In this document: piece by piece, positions 23,429 through 34,220 of the stretch | Numbering within the stretch: the stretch's first letter is position 1 | How the letters are laid out: the number at the start of each line of letters is the position of its first letter | Notes under the pieces: generated by a model | Databases searched by the model: none | What the model was told of the DNA's origin: nothing | What the model saw: the letters and a program-made list of their open reading frames with translations, nothing else | Program-made: the position numbers and the translations under genes | DNA from: Hofstenia miamia | Lineage: Eukaryota > Xenacoelomorpha > Acoela | Reading direction: 5' to 3' | Length of the DNA: 64,000 nt | Assembly (NCBI GenBank): GCA_004352715.1 | Contig: SCFE01000101.1 | Span: forward strand, 344,527-408,526

Positions 23429-24428
23429 NNNNNNNNNNNNNNNNNNNNNNNNNNNNNNNNNNNNNNNNNNNNNNNNNNNNNNNNNNNNNNNNNNNNNNNN
23501 NNNNNNNNNNNNNNNNNNNNNNNNNNNNNNNNNNNNNNNNNNNNNNNNNNNNNNNNNNNNNNNNNNNNNNNNNNNNNNNNNNNNNNNNNNNNNNNNNNNN
23601 NNNNNNNNNNNNNNNNNNNNNNNNNNNNNNNNNNNNNNNNNNNNNNNNNNNNNNNNNNNNNNNNNNNNNNNNNNNNNNNNNNNNNNNNNNNNNNNNNNNN
23701 NNNNNNNNNNNNNNNNNNNNNNNNNNNNNNNNNNNNNNNNNNNNNNNNNNNNNNNNNNNNNNNNNNNNNNNNNNNNNNNNNNNNNNNNNNNNNNNNNNNN
23801 NNNNNNNNNNNNNNNNNNNNNNNNNNNNNNNNNNNNNNNNNNNNNNNNNNNNNNNNNNNNNNNNNNNNNNNNNNNNNNNNNNNNNNNNNNNNNNNNNNNN
23901 NNNNNNNNNNNNNNNNNNNNNNNNNNNNNNNNNNNNNNNNNNNNNNNNNNNNNNNNNNNNNNNNNNNNNNNNNNNNNNNNNNNNNNNNNNNNNNNNNNNN
24001 NNNNNNNNNNNNNNNNNNNNNNNNNNNNNNNNNNNNNNNNNNNNNNNNNNNNNNNNNNNNNNNNNNNNNNNNNNNNNNNNNNNNNNNNNNNNNNNNNNNN
24101 NNNNNNNNNNNNNNNNNNNNNNNNNNNNNNNNNNNNNNNNNNNNNNNNNNNNNNNNNNNNNNNNNNNNNNNNNNNNNNNNNNNNNNNNNNNNNNNNNNNN
24201 NNNNNNNNNNNNNNNNNNNNNNNNNNNNNNNNNNNNNNNNNNNNNNNNNNNNNNNNNNNNNNNNNNNNNNNNNNNNNNNNNNNNNNNNNNNNNNNNNNNN
24301 NNNNNNNNNNNNNNNNNNNNNNNNNNNNNNNNNNNNNNNNNNNNNNNNNNNNNNNNNNNNNNNNNNNNNNNNNNNNNNNNNNNNNNNNNNNNNNNNNNNN
24401 NNNNNNNNNNNNNNNNNNNNNNNNNNNN
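23429..24428. other. Scaffold gap of exactly 1000 N
   Basis: The round size suggests a scaffolding placeholder and not a measured length. It lies at the left edge of a contig that appears to be placed in reverse. Confidence 0.95.
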
Positions 24429-25683
24429 ATATATATATATATATATATTAAATTAAAATTTTCATGAAAGAAATATTATTTCAATTATGCAATGTTGAAG
24501 GCTAATTAGATTTCTATAAATCTTGGGAAAATGTATACAGCATCAGACATAATTTACTTAAAAATTATCTTATAATATGGAGCAATCTCATGTTTCATGG
24601 ATGATAATGACACATACTTTTCATAGTTTCTTTGATGATAGTCTTCATAGCAGTATTAATGCTATATTTGCAAAATTTTCAGCTCATATACTTTGCATAT
24701 TCTTAGGTAATTCTGAAATAAAAGATATTTGAATAAGTTTTTCAATTGATACTGCATTGAGTAAACAATCAAGGGCACATGCAGAATTTCTGATTGAACA
24801 ATATCTCATTCTTGATAAACTTAGAGGAGCGCATGGTAAAATTTCGTAATTAATGAAGAAGTATGCTGTAAAATACACAATTAGTACATTGGCTTGTAAA
24901 TTTTTTATATATTTTTCAGAAAAATGTTTAATTTAGTTAAACAAATCCTGATGAGGGACAATCTACATTGATTATTTGATTCATTTGTTATTTAGGGACT
25001 CTCACTGTGCAATTATTGGCCAATTGAGAGACATAATCAATACTCGACAATAAAGAATAGCTTTACCCTTGCACTCTGTTTACAGGTTAGGGATATGAAT
25101 AGGAGTTTTTTTACTTCAGTTAGCTTTCCTATCTAGTTGATTCACAGTAATGAGAAACGCCATTAAACAGCTGGAGAGCTGAATGTAGGTTAACATATTG
25201 TTTTAGATCCAAATTCTGTATTGATAATAAACATAACAAACCTTATTACACATATGAGGTTTCTATGAACATCCTAATAATTATGGCAGTTATTATGTTG
25301 TTTTTTATGGACCCATCATTGACCTCTTTTGCAAGGCCTTGATGATTGCTCACATGTATGAAGGGTTATGTATTTATTTATCTATAGAGTTATTTATATG
25401 TACTGTCATTAAGAAGCAAAACGGGACAGATTGCAAACAGTCATTTATGACTTCATTTAACAAGAGCAATCATTGTACAAATTTCTTAAGGGTAAGCAAC
25501 AAATGGGAGCACATTACAATAACACATTAGACACTGTCACTGAGAAAGTTTGTTCATGTGTCATCAACTCTTGTACAGCAATGGTGTTTAATGCTGAAAA
25601 CTATCATGATCTTGATTACATGGCTCTGCTTTGGGTTTTGACCCTGTTATCTCTTGCTTTAGATCTAAATGGACTTTGATTAA
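24429..25683. other. Noncoding, no recognised feature
   Basis: Starts with a short (AT)n run at the gap edge. Several short open frames between 25339 and 25679 (+) match nothing known to me. If this contig is reversed, the region lies in the last USP intron or in its 3' flank. Confidence 0.35.
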
Positions 25684-25691
25684 TTAATTAC

Positions 25692-27586
25692 TAGGGTTCG
25701 GATAATAATAATATTTTCAAGAATTTTTTACGCATTTACCTTAAATGCATATTTCCAAAAAATATGTAATCGATTGCATAATTCCTGTCAATTTGTATAT
25801 TTCCTCTAGACTAAGAATCCGACCTCTGTGGTTCATCCAATCAGGCGAATGACTGGAATGAATCATGCCGACGAGTAACGTTGAAAACGAGAATTTGTCA
25901 TATTGCGAAGTATTAGCGTCGGCGACGGTGAACAAAATGCCAACGGAAAAACGGGCAAAAAACGTCTTCGACGATACGCGGCTGATTACGAGGAATTTTC
26001 TACAGATGGACGTGTATTATTCTGCAAATACCATGAGACCAACATAACTGCTGATAAAAAGTTTCAAGTTACACAGCATCTCCAAACCGCGAAGCACAAT
26101 CACCTACGAAAATTGCGCAATGGAACTCCACAGCAAAGCCGTCTCACATCTCTACAACCTGGACCCAGTCGCTCGGTTTTCAATTCAGACTTGTGCCAGG
26201 CCTTCATTGCAGCCAATATACCTCTTGGCAAACTGCAAAATAAGGTACTCAGACAGTTTCTGACAACATATACAGGTCAAGATATCCCAGATGAATCAAC
26301 ATTGAGGAAGAACTATGTGGCAGTCTTGCATCAGGAAATGTTAGAGAAAATACGACAAAAATCTAATGAAAAATGCATATGGGTTTCTTTGGATGAAATG
26401 ACTGATGTTGAACAGTGCTGTGTTGTAAACTTTGTTTTCGGAATATTTGGAGAAAGTAACAGATATCTTCTAACGGTTGATGTTCTTGAAAAGGTTAACC
26501 ATTCAACAATCACGGCCTTCTTCAATAACTGTGATATTACTGTGGCCTTCGAATGTTTTGTATGAAAACATTCTTTTAGTCTGCACAGATGCTGCTCCTT
26601 ATGGGTAAGGCCATGAATGGATTACGAATTTTGTATCCAAAAATTATTCACGTTACGTGTGTTTGTCATGGCCTACATCGAGTGTCGGAGCTCATCAGGT
26701 CAAAATACCCTGATGTCAACAATTTAATTGCTAACATCAAGAAAATATTCACCAAATCTCCATGCAGACGGGAAAAAATTTACGGAGTTGGCAGCCAACA
26801 TACCCCTTCCACCATCTGTTGTCACGCGATGGGGTAAAAGGATTGATGCCGTCGTTTATTATGCTGAGCATTTTGAAGCCATTAAAACTGTGATCGATAG
26901 TTTAGATGCTGGAGATGCCGCTTGTATTCGTCGTGGTCAGTATCTATTCAACTTGGAAAGAAATCGTGAGTCTCTAGTGCATATTTCTACAAATTATTCT
27001 TGCATTTAAAGAGCAATTTTGAAGCTTGAGGAAAGAGGATTACCACTAAACGAAAGTCTTGAAGTAATAGAGGGAATAAAGGATAAATTGAAAAATACTG
27101 ATCCGGAAATAATAGAAAAATTCTCACATGTATTGAAGAAAAATGAAGGCTATGGTAAGTTGAAGCTTATTTCTGCCATTCTTTCGGGAGCTGGTGAGAT
27201 AGACGAAAGTCTTGAGGTATTCAAACTTTCAGACTTAATGCGTCTCAAAGATGCACCTGTGGTATCATGTGACGTTGAACGAGTATTTTCTGAATACAAA
27301 AATATTTTATCTGACAATAGACGTAAATTCAATTTTCAAAGTCTGCGACATCACATTGTTATAAAGTGCAACTCTGATTTGTAGATATTGACACTCTTCA
27401 CGTTTTAAATACACGTATTAAAATACTTGGAAGTTCGGTCTTTTTGTTATAACAAGTACCTATGGTACATGGTTATAGAATAAGCTATTTTTGTAAGTGC
27501 ATATTAAAATGCATATTTAGGCAATTTTAACGTAATATTTGCATGCATATTTGCGGGATTTTTAGTGCATAATTATCTGAACCCTC
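25692..27586 (+). mobile_element. hAT transposon, copy 1
   Basis: Ends TAGGGTTCGGATAAT on the left and ATTATCTGAACCCTC on the right form inverted repeats. An 8-bp target duplication with one mismatch (TTAATTAC at 25684-25691, TTAATTTC at 27587-27594) is the hAT signature. Sub-terminal regions are rich in TGCATAT-like words. The element is 1895 bp and contains a broken transposase. It is about 95% identical by eye to the copy at 34221-36361, which is inverted relative to it as printed. Confidence 0.88.
25868..27384 (+). pseudogene. hAT transposase (CGGBP1-like family), several frameshifts
   Basis: N-terminus: a short frame MPTEKRAK at 25937, then after an A-run shift KRLRRYAADYEEFSTDGRVL and a BED-like finger in which the second zinc Cys is replaced (FCKYHETN), ending HLQTAKHNH. 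Catalytic region: WVSLDEMTDV (first Asp), CTDAAPY (second Asp), RILYPKIIHVTCVCHGLHRV, and near the C-terminus DVERVFSEYKNILSDNRRKF (the hAT dimerisation block). Lesions include the A-run shift at about 25957, a 2-base loss at about 26528, a shift at about 26603, another near 26760-26790, and a stop at 27007-27009. Two of them are shared with the other copy, so both descend from an already defective parent. Confidence 0.88.
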
Positions 27587-27650
27587 TTAATTTCGATTTT
27601 TTTTCAGCTCATGTATGAATATTCTACGATATGCTATTGTATAAAACATA

Positions 27651-28290
27651 CTGTAGAATTCTAATATATCGACATCTCTACAAGTTTCACGATCAATCTC
27701 GATATATGCGAACTTGGAATTGCTAGGCAACTTCAATTTTTCATTCATGCTACAGTATGTATTGTATATGTTCTTACTGAAACAGGAATGCAGCAAATAT
27801 AAATATATGATACAACAAACTGACCAAAGTCCTATGGTAAAAAAAGTTCAAAACTGAAGTTTGTGTTTTAGAGTGCAAGGCCTTATCCTTTATAGCTATA
27901 AATTTAAAACAAAAAACTATAACACATGTGATTTGCCTTAATAATTTTCACATCCCGTTCTGCTAGTTTATGACGAAATAAAAGCAAACAACTTTAATAC
28001 TTAGTAGCACCAATAAAATGGACTGCCAGTCAAATGCAATTCATCCGTTTATTAAATAATATAATATACAGTGTATACGTCAAATTGAACAAAACAATTT
28101 TTGAAATAGAAGCATCGAAGCTTAATCAGCTTTACAACCAGTTGTCAGTCAATCCATAAAGGTTGTTAACGAGGTCCCAAAGTAGCAGTTCGATAGTTTT
28201 TATTTATGACGAAATATGCTAACTTTCTTATCAAGCGGTCAAATATTTGGGTCGAAATAAGCAAATTGTCGATATATGCGAATTCTACTG
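27651..28290. mobile_element. Pogo/Tigger-like non-autonomous element
   Basis: Left end CTGTAGAATTCTAATATATC and right end read backwards CAGTAGAATTCGCATATATC form inverted repeats; TA flanks both sides. Sub-terminal TCTCGATATATGCGAACTTG resembles the pogo/Tigger sub-terminal motif. Interior 600 bp has no transposase motif. Confidence 0.65.
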
Positions 28291-28292
28291 TA

Positions 28293-30285
28293 TAAGCTTT
28301 TCAACAACGATTTTCCAGGGATCACCTAATTACTTTATTACTTTATTTTTATTACGTTGCATGTAGAAGTTGGACATAATAGAATCTAGTTTAGGGTGTA
28401 GAGTTCCTTCAAGAGCCTATATCCATTCTCTTAAAGTATTTTTTGCTATTTGTTTTTTGCCAAAATGTTTGCATTGCAATGAGTTGATTCATCATACTGA
28501 ATTTTACATTGCAGAATAGAAGTCATTCATTCGTTATAACATCAATAGTGAGCGTTGTTTCCATTCTGGAGAGTTTTTTTAAATTATTTCTGTTCCCAAT
28601 ATTTTAGTAAATATTCTTTTCATAACTATTACATGACATAGTTACACTGCCAGTACTATGAGTTATGGAAACTTGTTCTTTCGTGCACCATTATATCCAA
28701 AGCCAAATAATAAAATATTGAGCATAGGCTAGTGTCCTGTTTGGGTTTAGTTCTATTGAGATCCATCGTCCGCAGACATTAATACTTTACTAATGCAATT
28801 ACTAGATCAGCTAATTATGAAGATGCGGATATTTGACTTGCCCCAAAATTGTCAATGTCGTGTTTGGAATTTACAAATTTTGGGTAGTATAGGAAATCAT
28901 ATCAGTTATTTACTTATTTTTATTTTCTATGGAGTCTGCATGATCTTACACAATCAGCTTGTCATTTTTTATTAACCCTGTGGAAAATGATTTTGAGAAG
29001 TTTTCTGATAAGCTAGTTTTTGGACATTTGTTACTATTTAATAAGATCCATTGCATATATACTAGATTTGTAAATGTAACACTGCCAGAATAACTGTAGC
29101 TCAGACTTTTTTTGTTTTAATCTTCAGGAAGTGTACTGATTAATTTCATGGTATTCTCTTGAATTGATTGACCACTATCCTGGCCAGAAGATTCGTTTTC
29201 AGTTCCGGCGTGATTGGAGGTTTTTTCTCGTATTGGTTAACTTTAAAATTAGCATTCTCACATTACCTAGTTTCTTCACTGTAGGTCTATTTGATTCTAT
29301 ATAAAATTCTTGTGAATTACCTTTTAAAAAATTATTCGACCAAATTTATTTTAATCGAATTTGCAGAAATATTTTACCTAAATCAAAAATAAATCTATCA
29401 AACTATACAAACTTTTGTAAAAACTATTAGCGTGCAATTGCTTAATCTATACTTTTGAATCTCTTTAGAGTGAAATCAAGTCTAAATCAACTTTTCTATG
29501 CAATATGAATCCTGTTTTCAAGGATTGCCCTCGAATTGAACATTGGCATGTTTTAGAATCCAGACATAAGAACCGCATAAAATATTCCCACAACTGCTCA
29601 TTGCAATTGCCATCTATTGCAAAATATATTTATTATCAATTGGAATTGTTAACATGTTGCTTGTTGTATTAGAGATAGTTTGCTTGATACCAGTATAATG
29701 TCATATCATGGTATTAAATATTATTTGATGAATTGCGCGCGGGTCCTACGAACATTTTAATTTAATCGATTTATAAACAATTTTTCTATATATAAAATAC
29801 TATTTGCTGTGCGTCACTTTTCGAGCTATTTTTCAATTTGTGGACTTTTGTAGTTATATACATTTAACAATTCTACTTAATTCATTTAGAAGACTATACG
29901 GCAGTTTCTTTACAGTTTTTGTCTAAAATGGATTTTCAAAAAAATCAGTATTTGCTTGCTGCATCTGCGACTTCCAATGCTATGTCATAAATTTCATAAA
30001 TATTTAATATATCAAGTTTTAATTGTGCAAAATAATTATAGTACTATTTTCAGCTAAAATGCTTCATTTAATACTTCCAACAATGATGTCCTGAATCACG
30101 ATATTTCTATGCTTAAAGCAACAACTCGCTTACAATCTCTGATTATCTAAACTATAAAAATTGCGAAATTTTTATTTCAAACATAGTTTTTAGTTGCTAT
30201 GGGAAAAATTACTTGTTGAAGTGGTACAAATTGTACTTAAATAATGTAAATTTTGAAATATTGAGGGTTTACAACGATTATTTAG
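28293..30285. other. USP4/11/15: Probable intron sequence of the USP gene
   Basis: No coding motif. The stretch ends at the acceptor ACGATTATTTAG of the USP terminal exon on the plus strand. The polypyrimidine content before that acceptor is weak but similar to other introns of this gene. Confidence 0.5.
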
Positions 30286-30441
30286 TCGAGTTCAGCCTAT
30301 GTACTGTTTTACGAAAGACAGGAACGTTTGATGCCAGCTTCGTTTATACCCACTCCTGAACAAGATATGGGTGATTTCGATGCCAATGGGAGCGAAGCTG
30401 ATCAACTCTTCACAGAAGATATGGAATTAGAGCGCTCTTGA
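30286..30441 (+). CDS. USP4/11/15: Terminal exon of the USP4/11/15-type gene, on the opposite strand
   Basis: The exon follows the acceptor TTATTTAG and reads SSSAYVLFYERQ, then a divergent acidic tail ending FTEDMELERS and TGA at 30439-30441. AYVLFYxR is the invariant last strand of the USP catalytic fold (family: KAAYVLFYQRR). The start phase is 0, which fits the phase-0 donor of exon 15 at 36605, whose product ends DARSVV, exactly where this sequence should follow. No other AYVLFY-like sequence was found for that gene in the window. It should be on the minus strand, so this contig is probably inverted in the scaffold. Confidence 0.9.
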   Translation, partial: SSSAYVLFYERQERLMPASFIPTPEQDMGDFDANGSEADQLFTEDMELERS

Positions 30442-30908
30442 ATCCATTTATTGAAAAGATCTTTTTGCTTACATAACACTTTTGCAAACATTTTATACCA
30501 CAGAGAATATTTTTCTATAATTACTCCAGCGTTTTTAGAAATGTTTGATCCAATGCTTTTGATTAGAATCTGACTTCTGCGATAATTTAACTGTTGTGCA
30601 TAGTCAATTTATTATGTTTATTACAAAGCGTTTGTTAAACGTAATAATTACCAAAAATATGATTTATAATAAGGTAATTTATAACAATTTTGTAAATATA
30701 ATCGCAACATTTAAAACTTATTTTTATTACAGTACATCAATTTTATTATTTTATGTTTTATAATGTATTGCTACTTAAAATAATTCGCCAAAAATTCATT
30801 GCAATATTTTCAGCAATAGAACATCACCAAATATATAAATATAAACGTCTTCGTGTAATGGAGATCGCACATTATTGAATTTCAGTTATAGAAATCCAAA
30901 TGTCAGAA
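30442..30908 (+). other. Probable 3' UTR and flank of the USP gene
   Basis: A+T-rich sequence after the stop codon, without coding motifs. No unambiguous polyadenylation signal could be chosen. Confidence 0.4.
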
Positions 30909-31474
30909 TATAGCTCCGGTAAAAAAATGGGAAAAACATTTCAAATACAAAAACCCTTCAACAACAGTACACAAGTCTTTTCACCCCATTAAAGTGCCAT
31001 ACTCTGGACGAACACATTTGGCGATTACGCACAATCAACAACAGTATCCGTAAACACATTCAATGGGGGGATGGGTGCTTTAGAAATTTTCACTAAACAT
31101 GTCTCATGAAGTTGCAAGAAACGTTTTGTAATATCTTTAGTGTCTATTGGAACCACAGAAAGCGAAACTTTACTCAAGATGTTTGGGGATTATGAAGGAC
31201 GATGTGGAAAAGAAAAATCCAAAAAAAATTGCAAAACTGAAGCAATATTTGCAGGAGCCCAATGAAAAAATTACCCCGAGAATGCAGAAGAATTTGATTG
31301 ACTATATTTAGGTCCGATTTATTTAATGTGTTTGCTCCTGAAGCAATGTTACCTAATTTCTTTTACATAAACTTATAGAAAACTTAATTTGCCATCGATT
31401 AATATAAATTTTGTTACTGTGAATGTTTTTGTTGCTAAGAGATTGAAAACATTGATTTTTTTTACCGGAGCTAT
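30909..31474. mobile_element. Decayed Tc1-like element
   Basis: Ends TATAGCTCCGGTAAAAAAA (30909) and its inverse at 31455-31474 are inverted repeats. A remnant of the transposase C-terminus in the plus strand reads DVEKKNPKKIAKLKQYLQE and KITPRMQKNLIDYI (31199-31308), matching the end of Tc1-type transposases (NPKN...LxExWEKIxPExCxxLIDS). The catalytic domain is lost or unreadable. Confidence 0.75.
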
Positions 31475-31499
31475 AATACCTAATTGAATAAAAACAGGT

Positions 31500-31978
31500 G
31501 AGTAGTTATGGCCGCGAGAAGGAGGTTACGCTTTTCTCTGATTGGTCTAGAGAGGACCTTTGGCCTCTGCTGGGCTGTGGATATAGGTGGGGGTGTTGTA
31601 GTAACGTCATGGAACTTCTATAGTCCTGTACTTTTACTAGTTTTTATGTTATTTGTGTGGCCTAACTTAGTATAGATGTTTTATTTTACTTAACATACTT
31701 GTTTTTTTATTAAAATTGTGACATTGTACAGTCATTCATTCATATACTTTGACAAGTGACTTACTTATTTTATATGGCCTAATTTAATTTGCAAGTTTTA
31801 TTTTACTTTACATACTTGTTAATATACATGACATTGTTAACTGACTATCATATTATGATAACACATTGGTGCCTAATGATAAATTTAAGATAAAAAAATT
31901 CCATGAAATTATATTTTAATACTAATTTTCTTCGCTTAAAGTTGTAATTAGTATTTTCAAACAACTTTTTTTAACATT
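31500..31978 (+). repeat. Dispersed repeat with a short conserved open frame, copy 2
   Basis: Copy of 20448-20822 with about 110 extra bases around 31700-31800, which contain a second TTTTATTTTACTT-ACATACTTG block. The short frame reads MAARRRLRFSLIGL and stops after VWPNLV. See copy 1. Confidence 0.65.
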
Positions 31979-32518
31979 GAGAAAAATAAATGTTTCACAG
32001 ACAACAGATGTCAATTGCAAAAATAAAAACTTTTTTAAAACTTGAATCAATAAATCTTTCCAAGTAAAAATAATTTTTAAAATAAATATAAATACATGCT
32101 TCCACAGATGCATACTTTCACCATACAGAGAAAACGAACATTTATAAATAATAAATTTATTTACAAAGAAATGCACTACTAAATGATAAATTTCATATAG
32201 TGAATTTCATTTACAGTTCAATGAACAATGATAATATTCGACAAACCTTTGTTGGGATGGGAATGCTGTAGGAAACAAACGCAATGTGTATTTGCACGTT
32301 ATGAATTTCACATGGTAGTATCTAAATTAATGATTAATACACAAGTCAAATGAGATGATAGATCACAGTATAAAACAACAATTACAAGTTTAAGCTAATT
32401 CGATTAGAAATGTGTATTAACAAACGACATTTTTTATAAATTTAACATCAGACAGTAAATTGGCAACAATTCATTAAAATAAAATTTTTTAGAAGCAATA
32501 TACATATATTTAATAAAG
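31979..32518. other. Noncoding, no recognised feature
   Basis: A+T-rich sequence between a dispersed repeat and a retroelement tail. An 84-codon minus-strand frame at 31922-32176 matches nothing known to me. Confidence 0.35.
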
Positions 32519-32912
32519 CACATTTTACAAAATTAACATTACAAAAAATAAAATATTTAAGAATCACCGAATATAAAATTGTTTTTTTAAAAAACGAAAA
32601 TCAATACATATAAAATTAACATTACAATGATTATTTTTTGGGTGATCGATATTGAAAAACTTGTACAATGGTTGACTTTGTGTTCCAGATGCCACAGATT
32701 AGACATGAATTGCTTGAACCCTAACAACCATATGTTGATAAAAGAAGTGTAGCATTTCCCCGCTGTAAAATTACTGACAATTGCTGAAAAAAGTATGTAG
32801 AAACCGTATTCAGATCGCAAGAGGCATTTCTGGCAGAAGACATAAAAGACATCTTGGAGAATACTTTGATAGCAATTGGTGACCATCCTCCTAAAGCTCC
32901 ACTGATAGTGGT
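32519..32912 (-). pseudogene. 3' tail of the reverse-transcriptase element (copy 2)
   Basis: On the minus strand, starting at the gap edge, the bases are ACCACTATCAGTGGAGCTTT; the translation continues LGGWSPIAIKVFSKMSF and FFQQLSVILQRGNATLLLS. The first ~21 bases repeat the sequence that precedes the nested LINE at 23335-23356. It therefore looks like the right half of the element at 21552-23356, after the LINE insertion, but printed in the wrong orientation. Confidence 0.75.
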
Positions 32913-33912
32913 NNNNNNNNNNNNNNNNNNNNNNNNNNNNNNNNNNNNNNNNNNNNNNNNNNNNNNNNNNNNNNNNNNNNNNNNNNNNNNNNNNNNNNNN
33001 NNNNNNNNNNNNNNNNNNNNNNNNNNNNNNNNNNNNNNNNNNNNNNNNNNNNNNNNNNNNNNNNNNNNNNNNNNNNNNNNNNNNNNNNNNNNNNNNNNNN
33101 NNNNNNNNNNNNNNNNNNNNNNNNNNNNNNNNNNNNNNNNNNNNNNNNNNNNNNNNNNNNNNNNNNNNNNNNNNNNNNNNNNNNNNNNNNNNNNNNNNNN
33201 NNNNNNNNNNNNNNNNNNNNNNNNNNNNNNNNNNNNNNNNNNNNNNNNNNNNNNNNNNNNNNNNNNNNNNNNNNNNNNNNNNNNNNNNNNNNNNNNNNNN
33301 NNNNNNNNNNNNNNNNNNNNNNNNNNNNNNNNNNNNNNNNNNNNNNNNNNNNNNNNNNNNNNNNNNNNNNNNNNNNNNNNNNNNNNNNNNNNNNNNNNNN
33401 NNNNNNNNNNNNNNNNNNNNNNNNNNNNNNNNNNNNNNNNNNNNNNNNNNNNNNNNNNNNNNNNNNNNNNNNNNNNNNNNNNNNNNNNNNNNNNNNNNNN
33501 NNNNNNNNNNNNNNNNNNNNNNNNNNNNNNNNNNNNNNNNNNNNNNNNNNNNNNNNNNNNNNNNNNNNNNNNNNNNNNNNNNNNNNNNNNNNNNNNNNNN
33601 NNNNNNNNNNNNNNNNNNNNNNNNNNNNNNNNNNNNNNNNNNNNNNNNNNNNNNNNNNNNNNNNNNNNNNNNNNNNNNNNNNNNNNNNNNNNNNNNNNNN
33701 NNNNNNNNNNNNNNNNNNNNNNNNNNNNNNNNNNNNNNNNNNNNNNNNNNNNNNNNNNNNNNNNNNNNNNNNNNNNNNNNNNNNNNNNNNNNNNNNNNNN
33801 NNNNNNNNNNNNNNNNNNNNNNNNNNNNNNNNNNNNNNNNNNNNNNNNNNNNNNNNNNNNNNNNNNNNNNNNNNNNNNNNNNNNNNNNNNNNNNNNNNNN
33901 NNNNNNNNNNNN
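32913..33912. other. Scaffold gap of exactly 1000 N
   Basis: Placeholder-size gap at the right edge of the probably reversed contig. Confidence 0.95.
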
Positions 33913-34220
33913 AAGAGCTCTAATGATCAAAGTATCTAAATAATAACATCATGTTTTATTGTAACTCTCCATTTAACTTTACTGCTATGTATTGCAAATT
34001 AATTATAATAGCAATGACTTAGAACTTATAGAAACTGTTAATACACATGTCATTTGTCCACTGCCTTTAAAGCACAAATCAATAAGATTCAAAAATTCAT
34101 TATTAGATTATATTTTCAAAGTAAATGTCACATTTAATTAACTATGTTTGGGGAAGCTTTTACATTGATAGGATTATTTAGATTATAATACGGCTTAAAA
34201 TTATGATTCAAAATTATCTC
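33913..34220. other. Noncoding, probable USP intron
   Basis: Short A+T-rich stretch between the gap and the second hAT copy; nothing recognised. Confidence 0.4.
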
